Source: Phycisphaerae bacterium
GTDB lineage: Bacteria; Planctomycetota; Phycisphaerae; UBA1845; Fen-1342
Length of the DNA stretch: 45,680 nucleotides
Assembly: GCA_017999985.1 (NCBI GenBank)
Contig: JAGNKU010000022.1
Location: 1-45,680, forward strand
Direction of reading: 5' to 3'
A program made the position numbers and the translations under genes. The number at the start of each line of letters is the position of its first letter. The first letter of the stretch is position 1. This document shows, in pieces, positions 6,835 through 14,285 of the stretch. The notes beneath the pieces were generated by a model that did not search any database, was not told the DNA's origin, and saw only the letters and a program-made list of their open reading frames with translations.

Positions 6835-8880
6835 ATGAACTTCCTGAATCCGTGGTTTGCAGCGGCGGTCGCGGCCGTCGTCGTGCCGGCGCTGCTGATC
6901 CTCTACTTCCTCAAGCTGCGGCGGCGCGAGCAAGTGGTCGCGTCGACGCTGCTGTGGAAGCGCGCGATCCAGGACCTCCAGGTCAATGCCCCCTTCCGCC
7001 GGCTGCGGCGAAACCTGCTGCTGTTCCTGCAACTGCTTATCCTCGGCGCCGGCGTGTTCGCGCTGGCACGGCCGATCATCCGCACCGAGGTCGCCAACGA
7101 GGAACGCGTGGTCATCCTCATCGACCGCTCCGCGTCCATGAACACGCGCGAAGGCGACGTGACGCGCCTCGACCTCGCGAAGGAGCAGGCCGAGCGGCTC
7201 GTCCGCGTGTTCAATCGCCGGACCGGCGGCTGGCGGTCGTTCCTGTCACTCAGCGGCGCGAAGGCCCAGACGCAGGTCATGGTCATCGCATTCAGCGACC
7301 GGGCGTCGATCGTGTCGCCGTTCACCACGAACACGAGCGACCTCGTGGACCTGATCCGCCGGATCGAGCCCACCGACGGCCGGACGGACCTGCGCGAGGC
7401 CCTGGACCTGGCCGAGGCATACATGGCCCCGCCGACGCGGCTCAGCCCGGGCATGGAGAGCACACCGGTGCCGGCGGAAGTGCCGGCCAAACTGGTGCTC
7501 GTCTCGGACGGCCGAATCGCTAATCTCGACAAGGTCGTGCTGCGGAGCGGGTCGATGGAGGTGGTGCGCATCGGCGAAGGGCGCGACAACGTCGGCGTCA
7601 CCGCCCTGCGGACGCAGCGCAATTTCGACCGGCCCGAGAGCCTCGAAGTGTTCCTGACGGTACGGAATTTCGGGCCGGACCCGGTGACCACGGACGTGGC
7701 CGTGTACGTGGACGGGACGCTGCGGGCAGTCCAGCCGGTCGAGCTGGCGGCGTCGAAGGCGGAACTCACCGATGAAGACTCGCCGGTACCGACCACACAG
7801 CCCGACACAGAAGAAGAAGGTAGCAGCCGGGCGCTGAGCTTCGACCTGCTGCTGGACCGTGGGGCGCTGATCGAGGCGCGGCTGCCCCGTTCGGACGCCC
7901 TGCCGGTCGACAACTCGGCGTTCGTCGTCGTGCCACCCCCCCGCCGCCAGAAGGTGCTGGTGGTAACGGAGGGCAAGTACCCGTTCCTGGACAGCGTGAT
8001 CCGGGGGCTGCCGTTGCAGGAGTTCCCGTTCGTGACGCCGGCGGACTACGAGGCGTCGCACGCGGACTACGTGACGGACGGGCAATCGAGCTTTGACGTG
8101 GTCATCTTTGACAAGTACGCCCCTGAGACGCCGCCACCGCCAGGGAACTACATCTACCTGGGCGCGCTCCCGAAGGTAACGGGTATTGAGGCGGGGCCGC
8201 CGGTTGAGAAGCACGCGCTGATCTGGTGGGACGAGACACACCCGGTCCTGCGATATGTGTCGCTGGATTACGTGTATGTCGCCGAGAGCCTGAGCGTGAC
8301 ATTGCCGGCGCAAGCGGAGGTGCTGGCTGAGGGGCCGCAGGGTCCGGTGCTCTTCCGGTACGCGGCGGAGGGGCGGCAGTACCTCGTGCTGACATTCGCG
8401 GTCGAGAACAGCACCTGGTGGAGCAAGCTCAGCTTCGGCGTGTTCGCGTACAACGCCATCCGCTACCTGGGCGGCGGCGACAGCGAGGCCGAGCGCGGAC
8501 CGGTGCGGCCCGGGGACACCTTGCGGGTGCAGGTGGCCGCAGGCGCGAAGGAGGCCAAGCTCTACCGCCCGGACAACACGCACGTGACGCTGACGCCGGA
8601 CGCGAGCGGGGTCGCGTACTACGGCGGCACGGAGCGGGCGGGCGTTTATCGGGCCGAGGGTGCGCTGGCGGGTCGGGACCGGTTTGCCGTCAACCTGGAG
8701 GATGACTGGGAGAGCAACATCGCGCCGCCGGCGGGACCGCTGAAGGTCGACAACCGGCCGGTGCAGGAGATGGCGGCGATCCAGACGGCGACGCCGGAGG
8801 TGTGGCGGTGGTTCGTCGGGGCGGCGCTGGTGTTGGTGCTGCTGGAGTGGTGGGTCTACAATCGACGAGTGATGGTGTAG
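6835..8880 (+). CDS. BatA-like membrane protein with von Willebrand A domain
   Basis: 681 residues. The N-terminus has the BatA/aerotolerance layout: a first membrane helix (5-27, starting MNFLNPWFAAAVAAVVVPAL), a basic cytoplasmic loop with LRRREQVVASTLLWKR, and a second helix (60-79). A vWA domain begins at VVILIDRSASM with metal site DRSAS (97-101), followed by TDGRTDL and VSDG. A long periplasmic-type region with beta-rich repeats follows, then a final helix (FVGAALVLVLLEWWVYNRR) at the C-terminus. Proteins of this type work with MoxR and DUF58 partners. The window holds one of each, at 11,903 and 303. No promoter was identified; TAACAT lies just before the start but is too close to serve. 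Confidence 0.85.
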   Translation: MNFLNPWFAAAVAAVVVPALLILYFLKLRRREQVVASTLLWKRAIQDLQVNAPFRRLRRNLLLFLQLLILGAGVFALARPIIRTEVANEERVVILIDRSASMNTREGDVTRLDLAKEQAERLVRVFNRRTGGWRSFLSLSGAKAQTQVMVIAFSDRASIVSPFTTNTSDLVDLIRRIEPTDGRTDLREALDLAEAYMAPPTRLSPGMESTPVPAEVPAKLVLVSDGRIANLDKVVLRSGSMEVVRIGEGRDNVGVTALRTQRNFDRPESLEVFLTVRNFGPDPVTTDVAVYVDGTLRAVQPVELAASKAELTDEDSPVPTTQPDTEEEGSSRALSFDLLLDRGALIEARLPRSDALPVDNSAFVVVPPPRRQKVLVVTEGKYPFLDSVIRGLPLQEFPFVTPADYEASHADYVTDGQSSFDVVIFDKYAPETPPPPGNYIYLGALPKVTGIEAGPPVEKHALIWWDETHPVLRYVSLDYVYVAESLSVTLPAQAEVLAEGPQGPVLFRYAAEGRQYLVLTFAVENSTWWSKLSFGVFAYNAIRYLGGGDSEAERGPVRPGDTLRVQVAAGAKEAKLYRPDNTHVTLTPDASGVAYYGGTERAGVYRAEGALAGRDRFAVNLEDDWESNIAPPAGPLKVDNRPVQEMAAIQTATPEVWRWFVGAALVLVLLEWWVYNRRVMV

Positions 8881-8971
8881 GGGTCTGGTCGCGCGGGTGC
8901 GGCCGGGAAACGAGTCCGAATACGTCGCGCGCGGCAGCGCACGGTGCAGGCAAGCGAACGGTGGGCTGACG

Positions 8972-9223
8972 ATGACGGTCGACGAGCTGAAGGTGGGACA
9001 GCGGGTACGCGTGCGACAGACGATTGACCGTCGCGCGGGCGACTGGCACGGCACGACCGAGGGTGTGATTCAGGCGGTGGAAGTTGGGAAGACGGGGAGC
9101 TGGTATGCACACGCGAAGGACAACCGGTTCTGGCTCCGGCGGATCCGGCTGGTCAAAGCGGACGGGGAGGTCACGACGCTGAACCTGGATCAGCACTCGG
9201 AGGTCGAGCTGCTCGCCGATTGA
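8972..9223 (+). CDS. Small conserved-looking hypothetical protein (83 aa)
   Basis: Start ATG at 8972 was chosen because the sequence becomes protein-like only there (MTVDELKVGQRVRVRQTIDR). The product is 83 residues, beta-rich and highly charged, with VKVGQ/RVRVRQ and GVIQAV strands like small SH3- or KOW-like barrels. That resemblance is only suggestive. The Shine-Dalgarno is weak. It lies 91 nt after the BatA-like gene on the same strand and may share its transcript. No function can be assigned. Confidence 0.6.
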   Translation: MTVDELKVGQRVRVRQTIDRRAGDWHGTTEGVIQAVEVGKTGSWYAHAKDNRFWLRRIRLVKADGEVTTLNLDQHSEVELLAD

Positions 9224-9433
9224 GCGCGCGTCGGCGGCGGTGCGACGATGCGGACGGGGCGGGACACGGGGGACGAATCTTCGATGTTTGTGCGGCTATT
9301 CATGCTCCGTGAGCACCGCGGCCGATAGAAAACTGCGGGGGTGAACAGCCGTCGGCGAGGCACGTGGTGACGCGGCTCGCGACGGCCTGTCGGTCCGAGG
9401 GAGAGCCGCCCGGCGGTCCGCGGAGTGCAGTCC

Positions 9434-9799
9434 ATGAAACCCGAAAACGTAGTCGCCAACCCGCCGACCGCCGCCTCGAAGACCTGGACGCGCGACCGCA
9501 CGCGTCGCCCGCGCGCCGAGCGGCGCACGCCGTACCGCGTGCCGTGTCGTGTGCGACTGATCGACTCCACGACCGGCGAAGTGCGGACCGTCACGGGCGA
9601 GACAGTCGACATTTCATCGAGAGGCATGGCGCTGCAGATCGGCTTGGACGTACCCATCGGTACCTGGGTTGAGACGCTGGTGCCAAAGCCGAACGGCAAC
9701 CCGCTGTTCCTGTGCGGCACGGTGGTCCACAGTCGCCAGACGATGACGGCCCATTTCGAGATCGGGGTCGAGACGGACCGGCCGCCGACGTTCGTGTAG
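9434..9799 (+). CDS. PilZ-like domain protein
   Basis: 121 residues from ATG at 9434, with GGAG 8 nt upstream; a GTG at 9425 is in frame but overlaps that site. After a basic, disordered N-terminus, the PilZ signature appears: RRTPYRVPCRVRL (RxxxR-like), DISSRGMALQI matching the (D/N)xSxxG motif, and VETLVPKPNG and CGTVVHSRQT strands. PilZ domains bind cyclic di-GMP, but whether this one does depends on the Arg residues being placed correctly, which I cannot confirm. A single domain implies it acts through a partner protein. It is convergent with the ECF sigma gene. Confidence 0.75.
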   Translation: MKPENVVANPPTAASKTWTRDRTRRPRAERRTPYRVPCRVRLIDSTTGEVRTVTGETVDISSRGMALQIGLDVPIGTWVETLVPKPNGNPLFLCGTVVHSRQTMTAHFEIGVETDRPPTFV

Positions 9800-9829
9800 A
9801 GTACGTCGCCGCGGGATGCCAAGCCTGAT

Positions 9830-9846
9830 GGTGGGCGGTGCCCACC
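9830..9846. repeat. Inverted repeat GGTGGGC/GCCCACC between convergent genes
   Basis: A perfect 7-bp stem (9830-9836 with 9840-9846) abuts the sigma factor stop codon and lies 30 bp after the PilZ stop. It could end both transcripts but has no T tract. The GGTGGGC..TGCCCACCCTAC form looks like a dispersed small repeat. Confidence 0.5.
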
Positions 9847-10473
9847 CTACATGCCGGACAGCAGGTGCGTGATGGAGACGAGCTGCTCGCGCAGGGCTTT
9901 CAAGGCGCGATGGCAAAGCATGTGCACTGCGCCCTCGGTCTTGCCAAGACGCTCAGCAACCTCGGCGACGGAGCGGCCTTCGAGGAAGCGCAGTCGAATC
10001 ACGGCCCGCTGCTCCTCGCCCAGCCGGGCCAGACAGGTCATGAGCGCCGCGACGGCCTCATTGCGCGCGACGTGCCGGCTCGGCGTGGCTTCGGTGCCTT
10101 CGAGGCGATTCAACAGGTCGGGGTACGACGCACTCGGGCTGCCGTTGGTCGCCACGACTTCGCGGGCCGCGTCGCGCTTCTGACGGCGCAGCGCACGCTG
10201 CTGGTCGCGCAGACGGGAGATGGCGATCTTCTCGAGCCACTTGTAGAAGCCGCCCGGACCGTCGAAGCGGCAGCCCGCGAGTGACTGAAACGCCACCACG
10301 TATGCCTGCTGCAACACGTCGTCCGGATCGATCCGGCCGGCATACTCGTCGGGCAGCGCGGCCGCCACGGCGCCGCGCAGCGGCGCGTGATAGTGCAGGA
10401 TCAGGCGCTGCAGTGCGTCGCCATCACCGGCCATGACGCGCTCAACGTCTGCAGCCCGTTTGCGTTCGCCCAT
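9847..10473 (-). CDS. ECF-type sigma-70 family RNA polymerase sigma factor
   Basis: 208 residues from ATG at 10473, with GGAGGG 6 nt upstream. Region 2 (about 25-100) includes RIDPDDVLQQAYVVAFQSL and the WLEKIAISRLRDQQR recognition helix. Region 4 (about 145-205) includes LARLGEEQRAVIRLRFLEG, SVAEVAERLGKTEGAVHMLC and HRALKALRE, a helix-turn-helix for -35 binding. No region 1 or 3 is present, which defines the ECF group. The region 2 wording is close to planctomycete sigma factors that work without a classical anti-sigma partner; no anti-sigma gene is adjacent. Its target promoters are unknown. Confidence 0.93.
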   Translation of the reverse strand: MGERKRAADVERVMAGDGDALQRLILHYHAPLRGAVAAALPDEYAGRIDPDDVLQQAYVVAFQSLAGCRFDGPGGFYKWLEKIAISRLRDQQRALRRQKRDAAREVVATNGSPSASYPDLLNRLEGTEATPSRHVARNEAVAALMTCLARLGEEQRAVIRLRFLEGRSVAEVAERLGKTEGAVHMLCHRALKALREQLVSITHLLSGM

Positions 10474-10530
10474 CGCAGCCCTCCGAATTCGGAGTTGGAA
10501 CGCTGCGCCCACCCGCCGGACACGCGCCGG

Positions 10531-11709
10531 CTACTTGATCTCCGACAGCTTCACCGCGGCCCGGTGCCGGGCGGAAAGCAGCGCCGCCTCAAGTACGCGC
10601 TGCGTCTCGTACGCGTCGGCAAAACTCGGCAGCGGCACAATGGGCTGCTCGTCGCCCAGGACGGCGAGCATGTCCGCGGCCATGTTCACGAACGTATGCT
10701 CATACCCGATGATCCGGCCCTCCGGCCACCACGCTCCGGCGTAGGGGTGATCCCCGCCGGCGGTGCACAAGACGCGCCGCCAGCCCGCCGTGCCGCGCGG
10801 TTCACGGTTGTCATAGTACCACAACACGTTCATGTCCTCGAAGCTGAAACGCAGCGCGCCCAGCTCGCCGTTGATCTCGAACGAGTTCGCATTCTGGTTG
10901 CCGGTGGCGACGCGCGTGGCCTCGAAACTGCCGACGGCGCCGTCCTTGAAGCGGGCGAGGAAGAGCACGCAATCGTCCACGTCACTCTTGCCCACGGGGC
11001 GGCGCACCGGTCCCGGTCCGGTGCGCGCGTTACCGGTCGGCAAGGACCGTTCGGGGATGAACGTCTCGGCGATCGCGCCAGACACTTCCACGATCTCCTG
11101 GCCGGTGATGAAGCGCGCCAGGTCGACGATGTGGGCGTTGAGGTCGCCGTGCGCGCCGCTCCCGGCGTATTTCTTCTGGAAACGCCAGGCCAGCGGTGTC
11201 TGGGGGCCACCCCAGCTCTGGAGGTATGTGGCGCGAACGTGATAGATCCGCCCCAGCCGGCCTTCCTGCGCCAAACGATAGGCGAGCGCCACGGCCGGGC
11301 AGCGCCGGTAGTTGTACCAGACGAAGGTCTTGGCGCGCCGCGATTTCAGCGCCGCGTTCTTCATCGCCCGGGCGTCCTTAAGGGTGTGGGCCAGCGGGTT
11401 CTCGCAGGCCACGTGCTTGCCGGCGCCGAGCGCCGCAATCGCCTGCTCGGCGTGCATGTAGTTGGGCGTGCTGACATCGACCAGATGGATGTCCGGGTTA
11501 CGCACAACGTCCTTCCAAGTCGTGCTGTAGTTGCGCCAGCCCCACCGATCCGCAAACGGTGCCAGGGCAATGAGATCCAGGCCGGCGATCGTGTGCATGA
11601 CCGGCCGGCGGGGCAGGTTGAAGAAACGCGCCACCTTCAGGTAGGCGTTGCTGTGTACCCGTCCCATGAACTTCTGCCCCAGCAGGGCCACATTGCAGAC
11701 TTCCGACAT
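10531..11709 (-). CDS. Gfo/Idh/MocA family NAD(P)-dependent oxidoreductase
   Basis: 392 residues from ATG at 11709, with GGGAGGA 6 nt upstream. An N-terminal Rossmann fold begins VCNVALLGQKFMGRVHSNAY, in place of the more common GxGxxG, and VDVSTPNYMHAEQA follows. The EKP-type catalytic motif reads HVACENPLA, with Asn instead of Lys; this is seen in some subfamilies but may alter activity. The C-terminal domain contains GDLNAHIVDLARFITG, with the usual Asp-x-x-x-His pair. Members oxidise or reduce sugars or sugar derivatives; the substrate is not evident. The gene is divergent from moxR and follows its own TCGACA/TATATT promoter. The sigma factor gene lies 57 nt downstream on the same strand. 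Confidence 0.9.
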   Translation of the reverse strand: MSEVCNVALLGQKFMGRVHSNAYLKVARFFNLPRRPVMHTIAGLDLIALAPFADRWGWRNYSTTWKDVVRNPDIHLVDVSTPNYMHAEQAIAALGAGKHVACENPLAHTLKDARAMKNAALKSRRAKTFVWYNYRRCPAVALAYRLAQEGRLGRIYHVRATYLQSWGGPQTPLAWRFQKKYAGSGAHGDLNAHIVDLARFITGQEIVEVSGAIAETFIPERSLPTGNARTGPGPVRRPVGKSDVDDCVLFLARFKDGAVGSFEATRVATGNQNANSFEINGELGALRFSFEDMNVLWYYDNREPRGTAGWRRVLCTAGGDHPYAGAWWPEGRIIGYEHTFVNMAADMLAVLGDEQPIVPLPSFADAYETQRVLEAALLSARHRAAVKLSEIK

Positions 11710-11756
11710 GCATCGTCCTCCCGCGAGTCGGTCATCGGGTACGCGTGGCGGGCGGG

Positions 11757-11785
11757 AATATATCCAACCAGGTCGCGCCTGTCGA
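11757..11785 (-). promoter_or_regulatory. Promoter of the oxidoreductase gene
   Basis: The minus strand reads TCGACA (11785-11780), 17 bp, TATATT (11762-11757). The predicted start is about 40 nt before the start codon. Confidence 0.55.
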
Positions 11786-11833
11786 CCTCTGCGGGAGGAC
11801 TCGGGCGGATTCACGGGCAAACGCCCGCAAAAG

Positions 11834-11861
11834 TTGATTTTCGCCCCACAGACGGTAGCCT
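11834..11861 (+). promoter_or_regulatory. Candidate promoter of moxR
   Basis: TTGATT (11834-11839), 16 bp, TAGCCT (11856-11861), about 40 bp before the start codon and facing away from the oxidoreductase promoter. Confidence 0.45.
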
Positions 11862-11902
11862 TCTTCCAACCACGGACGAATTCGGCCTGGAGGTGGCAAA
11901 CG

Positions 11903-12901
<999 letters not shown>

Positions 12902-12961
12902 GGCATCACGCGCCCCGGTCCGGGTGCGGGACCGCGACTCGTAAACGATCACGATTGGATG

Positions 12962-12990
12962 TTGTCAGCCGGCGCGGAACCGGCTAGAAT
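12962..12990 (+). promoter_or_regulatory. Strong sigma-70-like promoter of the 12,997-13,172 RNA
   Basis: TTGTCA (12962-12967), exactly 17 bp, then TAGAAT (12985-12990): five of six matches to each consensus box. Initiation is expected near 12,997. No open reading frame follows. Confidence 0.7.
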
Positions 12991-12996
12991 GATCCA

Positions 12997-13172
12997 TGGG
13001 AAATAGGTTAGGGCAACGGAGATGCCTGGGGGGGCAGCCAGATACCTAGGCGGAGGGCTGCCTGTTCCGGAACAGGCGCCCGTCCGCCATGGGTTGCACC
13101 ACCCCTTGGGGAGCCAGGTGGTGCTGTAAGGAGCGAGGACCGCCACTCCAGTGGTCCTCGCTCTCTTTTTTT
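12997..13172 (+). ncRNA. Candidate structured non-coding RNA, about 175 nt
   Basis: It lies between a good promoter and a good terminator, without a credible coding frame. A long nested hairpin runs 13049-13088: GGCGGA/TCCGCC outer stem, GGGC/GCCC middle, and CCTGTT/AACAGG inner stem with a CCGG loop. An alternative GGCAGCC/GGCTGCC pairing (13033-13039 with 13056-13062) competes with it. A second hairpin is GCACCACC/GGTGGTGC (13096-13103 with 13117-13124) with a loop ending GGGGAGCCA. Then comes the terminator. The core recurs at 13753-13837. I looked for 6S, SRP, tmRNA and RNase P signatures and saw none. Function is unknown. Confidence 0.6.
13131..13172 (+). terminator. Intrinsic terminator of the + strand RNA
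   Basis: GAGCGAGGACC (13131-13141) pairs perfectly with GGTCCTCGCTC (13153-13163), followed by TC and seven T (13166-13172). Confidence 0.88.
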
Positions 13173-13343
13173 CCACGCCCGTTTGCCAGCGTGGCGCGGG
13201 AGCACACATCCTGCTCCCCATAAAACTGTAGTACCGCTGAAACGAAAATGTCCAGCGTCGGGAGCAGTTTCGCGTGAGCGCTGCATACCTTGCGGCCGAT
13301 CTCCAACGGCGAGCTTGCGGCCGCCCTGCTCGCCCCAGCGCAC

Positions 13344-13374
13344 AAAAAAGAGGACCCGCGGATGACGGGTCCTC
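13344..13374 (-). terminator. Intrinsic terminator of RNA A
   Basis: On the minus strand GAGGACCCG (13374-13366), a 7-nt loop, CGGGTCCTC (13358-13350), then six T (13349-13344). Confidence 0.85.
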
Positions 13375-13445
13375 AGGAGAGGAGGAGTTTCGAGGACCTT
13401 GTGCGATCCTCGTTAGGAGGAGGAGTACTAACTGTTAGGCAACGT
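13344..13445 (-). ncRNA. Candidate CUCC-rich small RNA A
   Basis: The minus strand reads TTGCCTAACAGTTAG, then CTCCTCCTCCT (13425-13415), a 6-bp hairpin CGAGGA/TCCTCG (13412-13391), then CTCCTCCTCTCCT (13387-13375) and an intrinsic terminator. The two CUCC tracts flank the hairpin and are predicted single-stranded. They are complementary to AGGAGG ribosome binding sites. The 5' end and promoter are uncertain; TTACAC and TACATT near 13,480-13,510 are poorly spaced. It is a homologue of RNA B at 13,598. Confidence 0.55.
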
Positions 13446-13507
13446 ACCGGGCCAAAGTCCACCGGCGTCCCAGAAAAAATGTACCGCGGTCCCAGGTAAC
13501 AGGTGTA

Positions 13508-13529
13508 AAGCGTTTGCAGATAAACGCTT
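13508..13529. repeat. Perfect inverted repeat AAGCGTTT-N6-AAACGCTT
   Basis: AAGCGTTT (13508-13515), GCAGAT, AAACGCTT (13522-13529). It is AT-richer than the surroundings and lies between RNA A (upstream side) and the end of RNA B. It could be an operator or a short hairpin. No T tract is adjacent. Confidence 0.6.
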
Positions 13530-13597
13530 GCAGCTCAGAACTGGCCGCTGCTTTCTGGGTCGCACAGGTTCCCCGCCTTCCGCCGAGTCGAGCGTGC

Positions 13598-13629
13598 AAA
13601 AAAGAAGAACCCGCAGCTGGCGGGTTCTT
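13598..13629 (-). terminator. Intrinsic terminator of RNA B
   Basis: On the minus strand AAGAACCCGC (13629-13620), loop CAGCT, GCGGGTTCTT (13614-13605), C, then six T (13603-13598). Confidence 0.85.
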
Positions 13630-13675
13630 GAGGAGGAGGAGGAGATGCTAACTTGTAGGCAGTGACTGCCGGAGA
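13598..13675 (-). ncRNA. Candidate CUCC-rich small RNA B
   Basis: The minus strand reads a GGCAGTCACTGCC hairpin (13670-13658), CTACAAGTTAG, then CTCCTCCTCCTCCT (13644-13631) directly before an intrinsic terminator. The TGCCTA, GTTAG and CTCC parts align with RNA A, so the two look like duplicates that kept the tract and changed the terminator sequence. A TAGAAA about 30 nt upstream could be a weak -10. The 5' end is unknown. Confidence 0.55.
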
Positions 13676-13752
13676 TTTCTACCGAGGTTTCAAGGAAAAC
13701 TGCTCCCGACCGGAAAAAAAGGCGTGATTCTCGGTCGTGCGCGGTTTAACCC

Positions 13753-13837
13753 GGCAACCAGGAATAAAAGGGCGGAGGGCGACCAGCTTGCGACTGACGC
13801 ACCTCCGCCGCACCACACATGGGGGAGCCAGTGGTGC
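13753..13837 (+). ncRNA. Second copy of the structured RNA core
   Basis: GGCAACCAG (13753) aligns with GGCAGCCAG of copy 1. GGCGGAGG (13771-13778) pairs with CCTCCGCC (13802-13809), enclosing GCG/CGC and CAG/CTG pairs that replace the different inner pairs of copy 1. GCACCAC (13810-13816) pairs with GTGGTGC (13831-13837) around a loop ending GGGGAGCCA. Sequence differs where pairing is kept, which points to RNA structure. Unlike copy 1 there is no T tract on the + strand, and the promoter is unclear. Confidence 0.5.
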
Positions 13838-13846
13838 ATTCAGGGC

Positions 13847-13881
13847 AAAAAAAGAGAGGACCGACCCCGGGGCCGGTCCTC
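13847..13881 (-). terminator. Intrinsic terminator of RNA C
   Basis: On the minus strand GAGGACCG (13881-13874) pairs with CGGTCCTC (13863-13856) around an inner CCCC/GGGG, followed by TCT and seven T (13853-13847). Confidence 0.85.
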
Positions 13882-13948
13882 CAACAACTTCGCGCGTCCT
13901 TTAATCCATTCCACCCTTCGGCTCCCTTGAAGGACGGAAGGCGGACTA
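13847..13948 (-). ncRNA. Candidate small RNA C
   Basis: A TATAAA box lies at 13960-13955 on the minus strand and an intrinsic terminator at 13881-13847. The intervening RNA of about 100 nt contains a possible CGTCCTT/AAGGACG stem. It lacks the CUCC tract of A and B. No coding frame is seen. Confidence 0.4.
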
Positions 13949-14227
13949 CACCTGTTTATAGAGGGCGCTGGGGCCGGATTTCCACGGTCGGTCAAGCGGT
14001 TGGGCCGAGAAAACACCACCCTGAGCCAGAGACGCGGTGTTTACCTATTTAGACACAGCGAGTTATGAGAATGCAGTCGACGAGCGAGTCGCGACAGAAC
14101 TTCAGGCAATTTCAGCGCACGTCCTATAACCATAGCTCGGGCTCGGCGCGCACAACGACACGCCCGACCCAATGATCCTGGTTGCGCGGAATTGTCGGCG
14201 ACGCCACCTGACGGCTTTGTGCCGCGA

Positions 14228-14233
14228 TATACT
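14228..14233 (+). promoter_or_regulatory. Candidate -10 (TATACT) of the M16 peptidase gene
   Basis: TATACT lies 52 nt before the chosen start codon. CTGACG is the nearest -35-like box but is only 14 bp away, so the promoter is tentative. Confidence 0.35.
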
Positions 14234-14285
14234 CCAGAACTTCGTCAATCGTGACCGTTGTCTCTTCGCAACAGGAACCGCGACC

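Larger units (their letters stand above)
12902..14285. other. 1.4-kb region without protein genes, proposed small-RNA island
   Basis: No frame looks like a protein on either strand. The interval holds one + strand promoter, one + strand intrinsic terminator, three minus-strand intrinsic terminators, two copies of a structured + strand element, two copies of a CUCC-rich minus-strand element and a perfect 8-bp inverted repeat. 13,961-14,227 shows nothing I can name. Confidence 0.75.

Noticed and set aside
12997..13172. 6S, SRP, tmRNA or RNase P RNA
   Set aside because: None of the conserved motifs (for example GGAAG..GCAGC of SRP or GGAAAGTCC of RNase P) is present, and the fold differs.
13290..13499. 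Short + strand open frame of 69 codons
   Set aside because: It crosses the minus-strand terminator and CUCC elements, has no ribosome binding site at its start and no protein-like pattern.
13631..13665. Reading AGGAGGAGGAGGAG followed by ATG on the + strand as a ribosome binding site and tiny gene
   Set aside because: The frame is only six codons, the homologous site at 13,415 has no start codon, and the A tracts beside both hairpins are minus-strand terminators.
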